A DNA stretch of 64,000 bases from Anderseniella sp963700895 (GTDB lineage: Bacteria; Pseudomonadota; Alphaproteobacteria; Rhizobiales; Aestuariivirgaceae): assembly GCA_963700895.1 (NCBI GenBank), contig CAVOZI010000011.1:62001-126000 (forward strand), written 5' to 3'. Both the position numbers and the translations under genes were made by a program. Shown piece by piece: positions 1 through 8,911 of the stretch. The first letter of the stretch is position 1, and every line of letters begins with the position of its first letter. Under the pieces are notes generated by a model. That model ran no database searches. It was not told the DNA's origin and worked only from the letters and a program-made list of their open reading frames with translations.

Positions 1-2
1 GC

Positions 3-1220
3 GCCGGATGCTCGGAGGCGCAGGAGCTGGCCTTCGCGCTGGCCACCGGTGTCGACTATCTGCGTCTGCTGGAAGAAGCAGGCATCGATCCGGCCCGGTC
101 AGCGCCGCAGACGTCGATGCTGCTCACGGCGGACGCCGACCAGTTCCTCACCATAGCCAAGCTGCGCGCCGCCAGGATGCTGTGGGCGCGGATGCTGGAG
201 GCTTCGGGGATTGATCAATCGCCACTGACGCTGCAAGCCGAAACCGCCATGCGCATGATGAGCCGGCGCGACCCGCATGTGAACCTCCTTCGCGCCACGT
301 CCGCCGCCTTCGCCGCCGGCACCGGTGGGGCGGACAGCGTCACCGTGCTGCCGTTTACCGCCGTCCTGGGGCTGCCGGACGGCTTTGCACGGCGGCTGGC
401 GCGCAACATCCAGAACCTCATCCTCGAGGAATCGCGGGCTGGCCGCGTCACCGATGCTGCCGCCGGTTCGGGCTATGTTGAAACGCTGACCGGGGAACTT
501 GCCCGAGCAGCATGGGACCTGTTCCAGCAGATCGAGCAGGCAGGCGGCATGATGGCCTTTCTCGCCGCCGGCAAGGTGCAGCCGCTCATTGCCGGCACAC
601 GCGCTGCCCGCGACAAGGACATCGCCCGGCGCAAGGCCGCGCTCACCGGCGTGTCGGAGTTTCCCAACCTGAACGAGGCCCCGTCGAAGGTGCTCGACAT
701 GGCGCTGCCCGAAGGCTGGTCCATCGGCACGCCGTGGAAGGCGGACATGGTGGAGTGCGAGCCGCTGGCCCAACACCGTCTGGCTGAAGGCTTCGAGGCG
801 CTGCGCGATGCCTCCGACACCCACCTCAAGACGACCGGCAAGCGCCCGCAGGTTTTCCTCGCAACGCTGGGCACGCCGGCAGACTTCACCGTCCGCGCCA
901 CCTGGATGACCAATCTGCTGGCAGCCGGGGGCATCGAGGCAGTGCCCGGCGCAGTGCAGGACTTCCAGGCCAGCAGCCTTGACACCGTCTGCATCTGCTC
1001 GTCCGACGCCATCTACGCCACCGAGGCAGAAGCCACCGCCCGCACGCTTGCCGGGCTGGGCGCCAGCCACGTCATGATGGCTGGCAAGCCCGGCAATATC
1101 GAGAAACTGCTGGCCGAAGCCGGCGTCGGCGAGTTCGTCCATGCAGGCCAGGACGCGCTGGCGCTACTTGGATCACTGCACAAACGCCTCGGAGTCCAGC
1201 AACCGGAGACACGCCCATGA
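3..1220 (+). CDS. mutA: Methylmalonyl-CoA mutase, small (beta) subunit, 5' truncated by the window edge
   Basis: The frame is open from the first bases of the window (SEAQELAFALATGVDYLRLL in frame), so the true start lies outside. The product matches the non-catalytic small subunit of methylmalonyl-CoA mutase. It has the TIM-barrel motif KLRAARMLWARMLE seen in both subunits and a C-terminal flavodoxin-like domain (VFLATLGTPADF) that lacks the DxHxxG cobalamin motif, as expected for this subunit. With the large subunit it interconverts succinyl-CoA and (R)-methylmalonyl-CoA in propionyl-CoA metabolism. Its stop codon overlaps the start of the next gene (ATGA at 1217–1220), so the two subunits are translationally coupled. 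Confidence 0.93.
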   Translation, partial: AGCSEAQELAFALATGVDYLRLLEEAGIDPARSAPQTSMLLTADADQFLTIAKLRAARMLWARMLEASGIDQSPLTLQAETAMRMMSRRDPHVNLLRATSAAFAAGTGGADSVTVLPFTAVLGLPDGFARRLARNIQNLILEESRAGRVTDAAAGSGYVETLTGELARAAWDLFQQIEQAGGMMAFLAAGKVQPLIAGTRAARDKDIARRKAALTGVSEFPNLNEAPSKVLDMALPEGWSIGTPWKADMVECEPLAQHRLAEGFEALRDASDTHLKTTGKRPQVFLATLGTPADFTVRATWMTNLLAAGGIEAVPGAVQDFQASSLDTVCICSSDAIYATEAEATARTLAGLGASHVMMAGKPGNIEKLLAEAGVGEFVHAGQDALALLGSLHKRLGVQQPETRP

Positions 1221-3376
1221 GCAGGCTTCCCGACTTTACCAAGGTTGGCTTCGAGGCGCCGCAGGTCGGTTCGAGCCATGATGGTGGCGAAAGCTGGATG
1301 ACGCCGGAAGGCATCGCCGTGAAGCAGCACTATGACGCGGCAGACATCAAGGACCTCGATTTCCTTGACACCTGGCCGGGTGCCGCACCGTTCCTGCGCG
1401 GGCCGTATCCGGCCATGTACGTCACCCAGCCCTGGACCATCCGCCAGTATGCAGGCTTCTCCACGGCCGAAGACTCAAACGCCTTCTACCGGCGCAACCT
1501 CGCAGCCGGTCAGAAGGGGTTGTCCATCGCCTTCGACCTGGCGACCCACCGCGGCTATGACTCGGATCACCCCCGGGTGACCGGCGACGTGGGCATGGCG
1601 GGCGTGGCCATCGATTCAATCTACGACATGCGCACGCTGTTCGACCGCATTCCGCTCGATCAGATGTCGGTGTCGATGACGATGAACGGCGCCGTGCTGC
1701 CGGTCATGGCGCTCTACATCGTGGCAGCGGAAGAACAGGGCGTATCGCCCGACAAGCTGACCGGGACCATTCAGAACGACATTCTGAAAGAGTTCATGGT
1801 GCGCAATACCTACATCTACCCGCCGCAGCACTCGATGAAGATCATCTCGGACATCTTCGCCTACACCTCGCAGCACATGCCGAAGTTCAACTCGATCTCC
1901 ATCTCCGGCTACCACATGCAGGAAGCCGGTGCGACCGCCGACCTCGAACTCGCCTACACGCTGGCCGACGGGGTCGAGTATGCCCGCGCCGGGGTCGCTG
2001 CCGGGCTGCCCATCGACAAGTTTGCGCCGCGGCTGTCGTTCTTCTGGGCCATCGGCATGAACTTCTTCATGGAAGTCGCCAAGATGCGCGCCGCCCGCAT
2101 GCTGTGGGCGAAGCTGATGCAGGAGTTCGCCCCCCAGAACGAGCGCTCGCTGTCGCTTCGCACCCACTCGCAGACGTCGGGCTGGTCGCTGACTGCGCAG
2201 GACGTGTTCAACAATGTGGGCCGCACCTGCATCGAGGCCATGGCCGCCACGCAGGGTCATACGCAGTCGCTGCACACCAACGCGCTGGACGAAGCGCTGG
2301 CGCTGCCCACCGACTTCTCCGCCCGCATTGCCCGCAACACCCAGCTGTTCCTGCAGCAGGAGGCGGGCATCTGCCGTGTCGCTGACCCGTGGGGCGGCAG
2401 CTACCATGTGGAGCGGCTGACCGCAGACCTTGCCGCGAAGGCGTGGGCGCATATCCAGGAAATCGAGGGCATGGGCGGCATGGCCAGGGCAATTGCCGAA
2501 GGCCTGCCGAAGCTGCGCATCGAGGAAGCAGCTGCGCGCACCCAGGCCCGCATCGACTCGGGCGAACAGACCGTGGTCGGCGTCAACAAGTACCTCGCCT
2601 CGGACGAGGCCGAGATCGACATTCTCAAGGTCGACAATGCCAGCGTGCGCAAGCAGCAGCTCGACAAGCTGCAACGGCTGAAGGCCGAGCGCAGCCAGCC
2701 GCAGGTGGACGAGAAGCTCGACGTGCTGACGAAGATCGCCGAGAGCGGCAATGGAAACCTGCTGGCCGCCGCCGTCGATGCGGCACGCGCCAAGGCAACG
2801 CTGGGCGAGATTTCAGCCGCGCTCGAGAAGGTCTGGAGCCGGCATGTGGCGAAAACACAGATCATCAAGGACGTGTACCGGCGCGAGGCGGGCAAGAACT
2901 CCGAGGCCATCATGCGCGCCCAGGGCGCGGTGGACGCCTTCCGCGAGGCCGATGGCCGGGCGCCGAAAATCCTCGTCGCCAAGATGGGCCAGGACGGTCA
3001 CGACCGCGGCCAGAAGGTCATCGCCACGGCATTTGCGGACCTTGGATTCGACGTGGAGATCGGCCCGCTGTTCGCCACGCCGGAAGAAGTGGCGAAGCAG
3101 GCCATCGACAACGAAGTCCACGTTGTCGGCGTGTCGACGCTGACTGCCGGACACCTGACGCTGGTGCCGGCGCTACGCGAGGCGCTGGAAGCGCAAGGCC
3201 GCGGCGACATCATGATCGCGGTTGGCGGCGTGATCCCGCCGCAGGACTTCCAGACGCTCATTGACATGGGCGCGGCGGTGATCTTTCCGCCGGGCACCGT
3301 CATCGCCGATGCGGCGGTGCGGCTGCTGACCAAGCTCAACGCCAAGCTCGGCTACAGCCAGGAAGCGGCGGAGTAG
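1217..3376 (+). CDS. mutB: Methylmalonyl-CoA mutase, large (alpha, catalytic) subunit
   Basis: The 719-residue protein has the usual length for the catalytic subunit. The N-terminal two thirds form the substrate-binding TIM barrel (RQYAGFSTAEDSNAFYRRNL near residue 75, typical of the family). The C-terminal domain carries the adenosylcobalamin motif DGHDRG near residue 595, whose histidine ligates cobalt, followed by GGVIPPQD and IFPPGT. It catalyses the rearrangement between methylmalonyl-CoA and succinyl-CoA in the cytoplasm. It overlaps the small-subunit gene by four bases. No meaB/argK-like chaperone gene lies directly downstream within the window. Confidence 0.97.
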   Translation: MSRLPDFTKVGFEAPQVGSSHDGGESWMTPEGIAVKQHYDAADIKDLDFLDTWPGAAPFLRGPYPAMYVTQPWTIRQYAGFSTAEDSNAFYRRNLAAGQKGLSIAFDLATHRGYDSDHPRVTGDVGMAGVAIDSIYDMRTLFDRIPLDQMSVSMTMNGAVLPVMALYIVAAEEQGVSPDKLTGTIQNDILKEFMVRNTYIYPPQHSMKIISDIFAYTSQHMPKFNSISISGYHMQEAGATADLELAYTLADGVEYARAGVAAGLPIDKFAPRLSFFWAIGMNFFMEVAKMRAARMLWAKLMQEFAPQNERSLSLRTHSQTSGWSLTAQDVFNNVGRTCIEAMAATQGHTQSLHTNALDEALALPTDFSARIARNTQLFLQQEAGICRVADPWGGSYHVERLTADLAAKAWAHIQEIEGMGGMARAIAEGLPKLRIEEAAARTQARIDSGEQTVVGVNKYLASDEAEIDILKVDNASVRKQQLDKLQRLKAERSQPQVDEKLDVLTKIAESGNGNLLAAAVDAARAKATLGEISAALEKVWSRHVAKTQIIKDVYRREAGKNSEAIMRAQGAVDAFREADGRAPKILVAKMGQDGHDRGQKVIATAFADLGFDVEIGPLFATPEEVAKQAIDNEVHVVGVSTLTAGHLTLVPALREALEAQGRGDIMIAVGGVIPPQDFQTLIDMGAAVIFPPGTVIADAAVRLLTKLNAKLGYSQEAAE

Positions 3377-3437
3377 CCGGAACGGGATTGCGGTCTTGCG
3401 CGTTGGTTTCCTGTACGCAGAAAAGGAGACCAACCCC

Positions 3438-3683
3438 ATGAAGTTGCCAAACTTCACCACGCGCGGTTGGATCACGATCGCGCTCTATCCTATGGTCATG
3501 GCCGTCATGTACGGCGCGGTGGTAATCACCGTGCTGTCAATTGGCCACCGCCCTGCCGACCTCGCGCCCTGGGCCCTGGTTGGCGGCACCGTCGCCATGG
3601 TGCTGATCGCCTTACCGGTCAGCTGGTACATGGCGCCAGAACTGCGGCTGAATGCAGACGGCCGCGGCTCGCGCCGGCATTGA
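3438..3683 (+). CDS. Small two-helix membrane protein, unknown function
   Basis: This 81-residue ORF begins at ATG 3438 behind a good ribosome-binding site (AAGGAGA, 3423–3429). An upstream in-frame start at 3396 has no such site. Two hydrophobic segments are visible, about residues 10–35 (ITIALYPMVMAVMYGAVVITV) and 44–65 (APWALVGGTVAMVLIALPVSW), with a short basic tail. It follows mutB by 61 bases and could be co-transcribed. I recognise no characterised family; it resembles the small inner-membrane proteins common in alphaproteobacteria. Confidence 0.7.
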   Translation: MKLPNFTTRGWITIALYPMVMAVMYGAVVITVLSIGHRPADLAPWALVGGTVAMVLIALPVSWYMAPELRLNADGRGSRRH

Positions 3684-3847
3684 GATGCGGTGCCGCTTGC
3701 GGTGGCTGCGTCAGGCTTTATGGTTCCTGGCAATCTCGCGGCCGACCAGAACGGACACCGGTATCGCCGCAACAGCAGCTTCAACAACGGCGCAATGCAG
3801 CCACACCGGCTTGTGATGGCGAGCCGCCAGGATGCCCGCGCGCGCAG
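3684..3847. other. Intergenic stretch with no supported gene
   Basis: Between the small membrane protein gene and the small minus-strand ORF I see no ORF with a convincing start. One minus-strand frame (about 3711–3845) reads as a short hydrophobic peptide ending VSVLVGREIARNHKA, but it lacks an ATG/GTG/TTG and a ribosome-binding site. Confidence 0.4.
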
Positions 3848-4081
3848 TCAGCGATCACGGCCATGGGCTTTCAGCCTGCTGCGGGCCTCGCCGGCAGTTG
3901 CATCGTCGCCGGCGTCCAGCGCGTAGACATAGGCGTGGGTGTAGAAGAAGCAGGCTGCATCAGTATCGCCTTGCGTCTCGCGCAGCCTGGCGGCTTCAAG
4001 ATAAAGCGTCGGCAAGACCGAGACGTCACCAGCCTCGTGGGCGCGCAGCATCCGTTGCTGCAGGTCAGCCCCGGTGTTCAT
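3848..4081 (-). CDS. Small hypothetical protein translationally coupled to the Rieske oxygenase
   Basis: The 77-residue product starts MNTGADLQQRMLRAHEAGDV and is alanine rich and helical. The segment VLPTLYLEAARLRETQGDTDAACFFYTHAYVYALDAGD reads like one or two TPR-like helix pairs. Its ATG at 4081 overlaps the oxygenase stop codon (ATGA), which indicates translational coupling and probably a related role. A longer frame upstream to 4120 lies inside the oxygenase and is less likely. Function is unknown. Confidence 0.6.
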   Translation of the reverse strand: MNTGADLQQRMLRAHEAGDVSVLPTLYLEAARLRETQGDTDAACFFYTHAYVYALDAGDDATAGEARSRLKAHGRDR

Positions 4082-5232
4082 CTGCCACTGAACCGGCGCG
4101 CCACCCAGTCGTGGAAGCAATGCGTTGGCGGGTCCATGACGGGGGAGAACTTGCCTCCGTCATACAATGGGGCCGCGCGGCCCTTCTGCATGCCCTCGAC
4201 GACGAAGATGTCCTCGACGAAGACATCCTTCCACATCTTCGCGTTCTTCTCGCGCAGGTCCGCCATGCCCGGCCCGCACATCGCCTCGCTGGTGTAGAAA
4301 ATCTCGATGCGCTCGATGGTGCGGTCGTGCGACTGCGGGTCCAGCATGATCGCAAACGTATGGTCGCGGTGCACGCCCAGCAGCACATTGGGATAAAGCG
4401 CCACATATTCCGCGCCGGTGTTCCACTTGTCCGACAGGCCGCCGAAATTGGCGAACATGCGGGTGGCATCAAGCTGCGGATTGTAGACGACCGATCCCTG
4501 GCCCGAATAGGCGCCCGGCTCGGCAATGTTGTAGTGGTCCTCCAGCCGCGAATAGGAGTTGAGGCCCGGGTGCACCCACGGCAGGTGGTAGCTCTCGCAA
4601 TAGTTCTCGACCGCCAGCTTCCAGTTGCACTTGAGATCGAGCGAGAAGGACGAGTTCTCGCCGCCATGAAACAGCGGCCGGTCAACGAATTCCTTCCATT
4701 GATCCAGCAGTTTCGCCGCATGAACCTCAAATGCAGGCGCATTTCCATCGAGGTTCACGAAAATCATTCCCATGAACTCATGGCTTCTGATCTCGATCAG
4801 TCCAAGTTCCTCGCGCTTGATGCAGTCATGAAGATTGTTGCCCGGCCCGCCAACGTGCGGGGTTGTTCGCAGTGAACCGTCGAAATTGTAGCACCACGAG
4901 TGGTAGGGGCAGCGGATGGTCGATCGCAGAGTGGTCTTCTCTTCCACCAGGATCATGCCCCGATGCCGGCAAACATTCTGGAACACCTTGATTTCATTGG
5001 CATCTCCGCGCACCATTAGTAGCGGCTGGCCGATGAAGCTGACCGGGTTCGCATCACCCCGGGCTGGCACGTCCTTGGCAAAGCCGATACACGCCCACGT
5101 GGAGGCGAACAGCACCCGCTTCTCCGCCTCGTGCACCTCCGGATCGGTGTAGAAGGCATTGGGAAGGCCGCGTGCCGTTTCCACGGGCTGCATCACGGTT
5201 TCGAGCATTTCGTGAGTGATACCAACCGGCAT
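4078..5232 (-). CDS. Rieske-type aromatic-ring/quaternary-amine oxygenase, alpha subunit
   Basis: The Rieske [2Fe-2S] ligands are visible as C88-R-H90 and C108-P-Y-H111. The mononuclear iron site is visible as ENYCESYHLPWVH, with H216 and H221. The family hydroxylates aromatic rings or quaternary amines using a separate reductase; the compact single-subunit layout and sequence feel recall glycine-betaine or choline-type monooxygenases, but the substrate cannot be fixed. No reductase gene is adjacent. The annotated ATG at 5232 lies inside the end of the neighbouring IS630 element, four bases after the transposase stop codon, so the first residues MPVG are encoded by the IS terminal repeat. The ancestral start may be M9 (ATG at 5208), although no good ribosome-binding site precedes it. 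Confidence 0.85.
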   Translation of the reverse strand: MPVGITHEMLETVMQPVETARGLPNAFYTDPEVHEAEKRVLFASTWACIGFAKDVPARGDANPVSFIGQPLLMVRGDANEIKVFQNVCRHRGMILVEEKTTLRSTIRCPYHSWCYNFDGSLRTTPHVGGPGNNLHDCIKREELGLIEIRSHEFMGMIFVNLDGNAPAFEVHAAKLLDQWKEFVDRPLFHGGENSSFSLDLKCNWKLAVENYCESYHLPWVHPGLNSYSRLEDHYNIAEPGAYSGQGSVVYNPQLDATRMFANFGGLSDKWNTGAEYVALYPNVLLGVHRDHTFAIMLDPQSHDRTIERIEIFYTSEAMCGPGMADLREKNAKMWKDVFVEDIFVVEGMQKGRAAPLYDGGKFSPVMDPPTHCFHDWVARRFSGR

Positions 5233-6381
5233 TGATCAGTACCGATGTGCCCAGTCGCGCAAGCCGATAGACATGATCTTCCAGGGCTGGTCGATGAGGT
5301 TGTTCCAGGCCTGACATGACAGAGCGACAATATCGTCGTAGGAGCGGAAGACCCGATTGGACAGCCAGTTGTCACGCAGGTACTGCCAGACGTTCTCAAC
5401 CGGATTGAGTTCTGGCGACTTCGGCGGCAGGAACAGCAGCGTGATGTTGCCGGGGACCTTGAGTTGCTTCGAGGAATGCCATCCAGCCTGATCGAGGATG
5501 AGGACGGCATGGGCGCCGATATCGACCTGGGCACTGATCTCGACAAGATGCGCATTCATGGCCTCGGTATCGCACCACGGCATCACCAGGCCAGCTCCCT
5601 TGCCTTTGGCCGGGCAGATGGCCCCGAAGATATAGGCCGATGAAGTGCGCTGGTCCTGCGGGGCTGATGGCCTGGTGCCACGCCGGGCCCAGCGCCGGGT
5701 GATCTTGTTCTTCTGCCCGATACGGGCCTCATCCTGCCACCACAGCTCTATCGCGGTGTCGGTCGGCAGGCCACATTGGATGGCGTCGATCTGTTCCGGG
5801 AAGCTTTTTTTTAAAATGCTCTGCCTGCAGCTCGTTCTGGGCATGATGGTGTGGCCGGGCCGACAGCTTGCGGTAGCCCATCGCCTTCAACATCCGCCCC
5901 AACGTGCTTTCATCAATGGAGATGCGGTACTCCCGGTACACCCACTGGACCAGGTCCTTCAGGCGCCAGCGCACCACCTCGTCAATCGCCGGGATTGGGC
6001 CACGCTCAATCAGCTCAACCAGCGCCTGCCGCTGTGCCTCGTTCAGCTTTGGCACCCGCCCGGGCGCCTTGCCATCCAGCAGGCCATCGGGACCTCTGGC
6101 ATTGAACCGCACCACCCAGTCACGGATGATCTGCGCCGTGACGCCGCCAACCTTGGCGGCAGCCCGGCGTGAGCCGCCATCATAAATACTCGCCAAGGCC
6201 AACAGACGCCGGGTCTGGTTGGCATCCTTCGATGCCCGGGCCAGAACCCTCATATCCGTGGCAGAGAAGTCAGAGCGAAGGGGTGTCGCAGCAACCATGG
6301 CAAACCTCCTGTTTGCCACATCGAGTCAGACAATCGCTGATTTGCCTACCCACTTGAGTCAACCACTACGCCGGTTGGTAT
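5220..6381 (-). mobile_element. IS630-family element (type A), complete
   Basis: The ends are inverted repeats: ACCAACCGGC at 5221–5230 and GCCGGTTGGT at 6371–6380. Both are flanked by TA, as expected for the TA target duplication of IS630/Tc1-mariner elements. Length is about 1162 bases. It encodes a DDE transposase in two frames on the minus strand. It inserted at the 5' end of the Rieske oxygenase gene and separates that gene from its former upstream region. Confidence 0.9.
5236..6298 (-). CDS. IS630-family transposase (two frames across an A8 run)
   Basis: The upstream frame starts at ATG 6298 (MVAATPLRSDF, behind AGGAGG) and carries the N-terminal helix-turn-helix domains (TRRLLALASIYDG, GGVTAQIIRDWVVRFN). 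The downstream frame carries the DDE catalytic domain, with DEARIGQKN, ILDQAGWH and PPKSPELNPVENVW. The frames meet at a run of eight A on the minus strand (plus-strand T run at 5805–5812). Joining them needs a +1 (or −2) realignment, unlike the other IS630 copies in this window, which need −1. Programmed slippage or a disabling indel are both possible. Confidence 0.88.
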
Positions 6382-6573
6382 GAGAACAGACATTTGATCC
6401 GGGCTCCCAAGCGTGAACAATGACGGATTGTGCGCCCCTGACGCCACCGGGGAGCGGCCATTTGCGTCATTATTCTTTCTGCAAGCGCCATCTGCTTGAA
6501 CTTGCAGGGTCGCGGCACGGGACTTGCTTCATTCCGCTGTGACTCTGGTGCAAAAGTGGAAAATGAAACTGCA

Positions 6574-7905
6574 ATGACCCCTAACAGACGCGCAATCTTC
6601 GGCGCCGCCGGGCTTGCCGGCGCCGCACTGGCGCTCAGCCCTGCCCAGGCCGCCATCGCGGGAGGCATGCTGACCGGCCGCGATCTTGGCGTCGAGCCCA
6701 ACGCCGCCCGCGACCAGTCCGCTGCGCTGCAGCGGGCGGTGGACGAAGCCTCGGCGCGCGGCGGCTATCTGTTCCTTGAGCCCGGTCTTTACATTGCTTC
6801 AGGCGTCCGCATCGGTTCCAGCCTCAACCTGACCGGCGTGCCGGGCCAGACGCGGCTGGTGCAGGCGGGGCCGGACCCGGTGCTGAAGATCGAAGGCGCC
6901 AGCGGTGTGCGGCTTGAGGGGCTGATCATCGACGGGCAATTGCGGCCGTCGTCAGCGGCGCTGGTCGAGGCGCGCTCGGTGCGCGATCTCGTCATCACCA
7001 GTTGCCTGATCGCCAACGCCGCCGCCAACGGCGTCAACCTGACCAACTGCTCGGGCAGCGTCACCAGTTCAACCATCGACACCTGCGTGTCGACTGCCCT
7101 GTTCTTGATGGGCGCGCGCGGCCTGCGCATCGACGGCAACCTCATCACCGGCATGGGCGACAACGGCATCCTCGTCTGGCAACCGCTGCAGCAGAGCGAC
7201 GGCACCATCGTCACCGGCAACCGCATCGAGAAGATTGAGGCACGCTCGGGCGGCGAGGGGCAGAACGGCAACGGCGTCAACGTCTACCGGGCGGGCAACG
7301 TGCTGGTGGCCAACAACCGCATCTCCGATTGCCGCTTCTCGGCGGTGCGCAACAATTCCGGCTCGGGCGTCCAGATCATCTCCAACAATTGCACCGGCCT
7401 TGGTGAAGTGGCGCTCTACTCGGAGTTCGCCATGGACAGCGCGGTGATCTCGTCCAACATGGTCGATAACGCAGCTACCGGCATCTCGATCACCAATTTC
7501 AACGAGGGCGGGCGGCTGGTGGTGTGCCAGGGCAACATGGTACGAAACCTGCGCTTGTATGATCACCCGATAGACAAGCGCGGCACCGGCATCGCGGCGG
7601 AAGCTGACACGGTGCTGAACGGCAACGTCATTGAAAACGCCCCTACTGCCGGAATCTGGATCGGCTGGGGCAAGTACCAGCGCAATGTCTCTGCCACCGG
7701 CAATGTCGTTCGCGACTGCGGCATCGGCATCGCCGCACAGGTGGCGGCGGGGGCGGGCGGTGCGCTGATCGCCGGCAACCTGATCTCCGGCGCGAAACGC
7801 GGCGCAATCCTCGGCATGGACCACGATGCGGTAGCGACCAAGGACCTAGCGGCAGGCGGCAAGGCGCCGAAGACGCTGAGCGTCAGCGGGAACGTGGTGA
7901 GCTGA
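6574..7905 (+). CDS. Tat-exported right-handed beta-helix repeat protein (TIGR03808-like)
   Basis: ATG 6574 gives a twin-arginine signal peptide, MTPNRRAIFGAAGLAGAALA, ending near SPAQA. The mature part, about 415 residues, is a series of short repeats rich in G, N and V/I (for example NRIEKIEARSGG, NGVNVYRAGNVLVANNRISD), typical of parallel beta-helix proteins of the pectate-lyase fold. This fits the uncharacterised alphaproteobacterial twin-arginine repeat family TIGR03808. It probably acts in the periplasm. No catalytic residues can be assigned. The 5' flank holds the IS630 insertion, so its promoter must lie in 6382–6573. Confidence 0.8.
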   Translation: MTPNRRAIFGAAGLAGAALALSPAQAAIAGGMLTGRDLGVEPNAARDQSAALQRAVDEASARGGYLFLEPGLYIASGVRIGSSLNLTGVPGQTRLVQAGPDPVLKIEGASGVRLEGLIIDGQLRPSSAALVEARSVRDLVITSCLIANAAANGVNLTNCSGSVTSSTIDTCVSTALFLMGARGLRIDGNLITGMGDNGILVWQPLQQSDGTIVTGNRIEKIEARSGGEGQNGNGVNVYRAGNVLVANNRISDCRFSAVRNNSGSGVQIISNNCTGLGEVALYSEFAMDSAVISSNMVDNAATGISITNFNEGGRLVVCQGNMVRNLRLYDHPIDKRGTGIAAEADTVLNGNVIENAPTAGIWIGWGKYQRNVSATGNVVRDCGIGIAAQVAAGAGGALIAGNLISGAKRGAILGMDHDAVATKDLAAGGKAPKTLSVSGNVVS

Positions 7906-7918
7906 GTTCTGGCGCGGA

Positions 7919-8911
7919 CTAAACCGCCCTCACCTCGCCCACCTCGATGCCGCGGCGGTTGGTCAGCGGGTGGCGGGTCATGCCTTCCAGCGCCGACTTT
8001 TCTTCGTTGGTCCAGCAGTCGAGGTCGGCCAGCACCCGGGCCACCGCCACTTCCGCGCCACGGCTGGCGCCGTCGTCGATCTTGATGGCGACGCCGATGC
8101 CGGCATGGGGCACGGCGGCGCAATAGACGCCCTCCGCCCCCACCTTGACGAAGGCGCGCGGCACGGCCTGCATCAGTTCCGTGCAAAAACCCCTGGTGCC
8201 GGACACCATGAACGGGTGCGCCCGCACCGCCGTGATGATGCGGCGGCAGGCCGCGGCTCGGGCTTCATCGAGGCCTTCGCCAGAGGCAAACTTCCGGAAC
8301 CCGAGCGCGAGGTTGCGCAAGGGGACCGCCCAGGTAGGCACCGAGCAGCCGTCAATGCCGCACGGCGTTCCGGAAAGGTCAAACTCGCACATCTCTCCCA
8401 TGGCTGTCTCGATGGCCTGCTGAACCGGGTGAGCGCGCCTGGTGTAGCCATGCGGATCAACACCCAGCCTTTGCGCAAAGGCCAGCATGAAGGCATGCTT
8501 GCCGGAGCAATTGTTGTGAACGGGAAGCGCCTCGCCCCCAGCCCTCACCAGATCGCGCAACGCCTCGCCGAGCGAGGGCCATTGCGGTCCGCATTCATAG
8601 AGGTCCTCGCCCACATGCGCCTTTGCCAGCGCCGAGCGGGCTACGCGCACGTGCTCCTCCTCGCCATTGTGGGATGCACAGGCCAGCGCGATTTCCTCAT
8701 CCGACATACCGAACGCCTCCACCACCCCGGCCTCGATGGCAGGCAGGCACTGGAACGCCTTGATGGCGGAGCGCGGGAACACCGGATCGCCGATATTGCC
8801 CCGCGAGGCCAGCAGCCTGCCGCCCGGCCCCACCACGGCAATGGCGCCGCGATGCTGGCTCTCAACGATGCCGCCGCGGGTCACTTCCGCCACGACCGGA
8901 TCATTGTTCAT
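7919..8911 (-). CDS. L-asparaginase II family protein
   Basis: The 330-residue protein matches the asparaginase family of PF06089 along its whole length: VAEVTRGGIVESQHRGAIAVV at the start, FPRSAIKAFQCLP, ACASHNGEEEHV, NNCSGKHAFMLA, GIDGCSVPTWAVPLRNLA, and MVSGTRGFCTELM. Members hydrolyse L-asparagine to aspartate and ammonia and lack a signal peptide, so a cytoplasmic location is likely. Its start overlaps the end of the MFS gene by 11 bases, so the pair forms an operon. The transporter may import the amide substrate, but that is inference. Confidence 0.88.
   Translation of the reverse strand: MNNDPVVAEVTRGGIVESQHRGAIAVVGPGGRLLASRGNIGDPVFPRSAIKAFQCLPAIEAGVVEAFGMSDEEIALACASHNGEEEHVRVARSALAKAHVGEDLYECGPQWPSLGEALRDLVRAGGEALPVHNNCSGKHAFMLAFAQRLGVDPHGYTRRAHPVQQAIETAMGEMCEFDLSGTPCGIDGCSVPTWAVPLRNLALGFRKFASGEGLDEARAAACRRIITAVRAHPFMVSGTRGFCTELMQAVPRAFVKVGAEGVYCAAVPHAGIGVAIKIDDGASRGAEVAVARVLADLDCWTNEEKSALEGMTRHPLTNRRGIEVGEVRAV

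Noticed and set aside
99..1142. A 347-codon open frame on the minus strand opposite the mutase small subunit
   Set aside because: It has the low-complexity composition of an antisense shadow in GC-rich DNA, and the plus strand encodes a clear mutase subunit.
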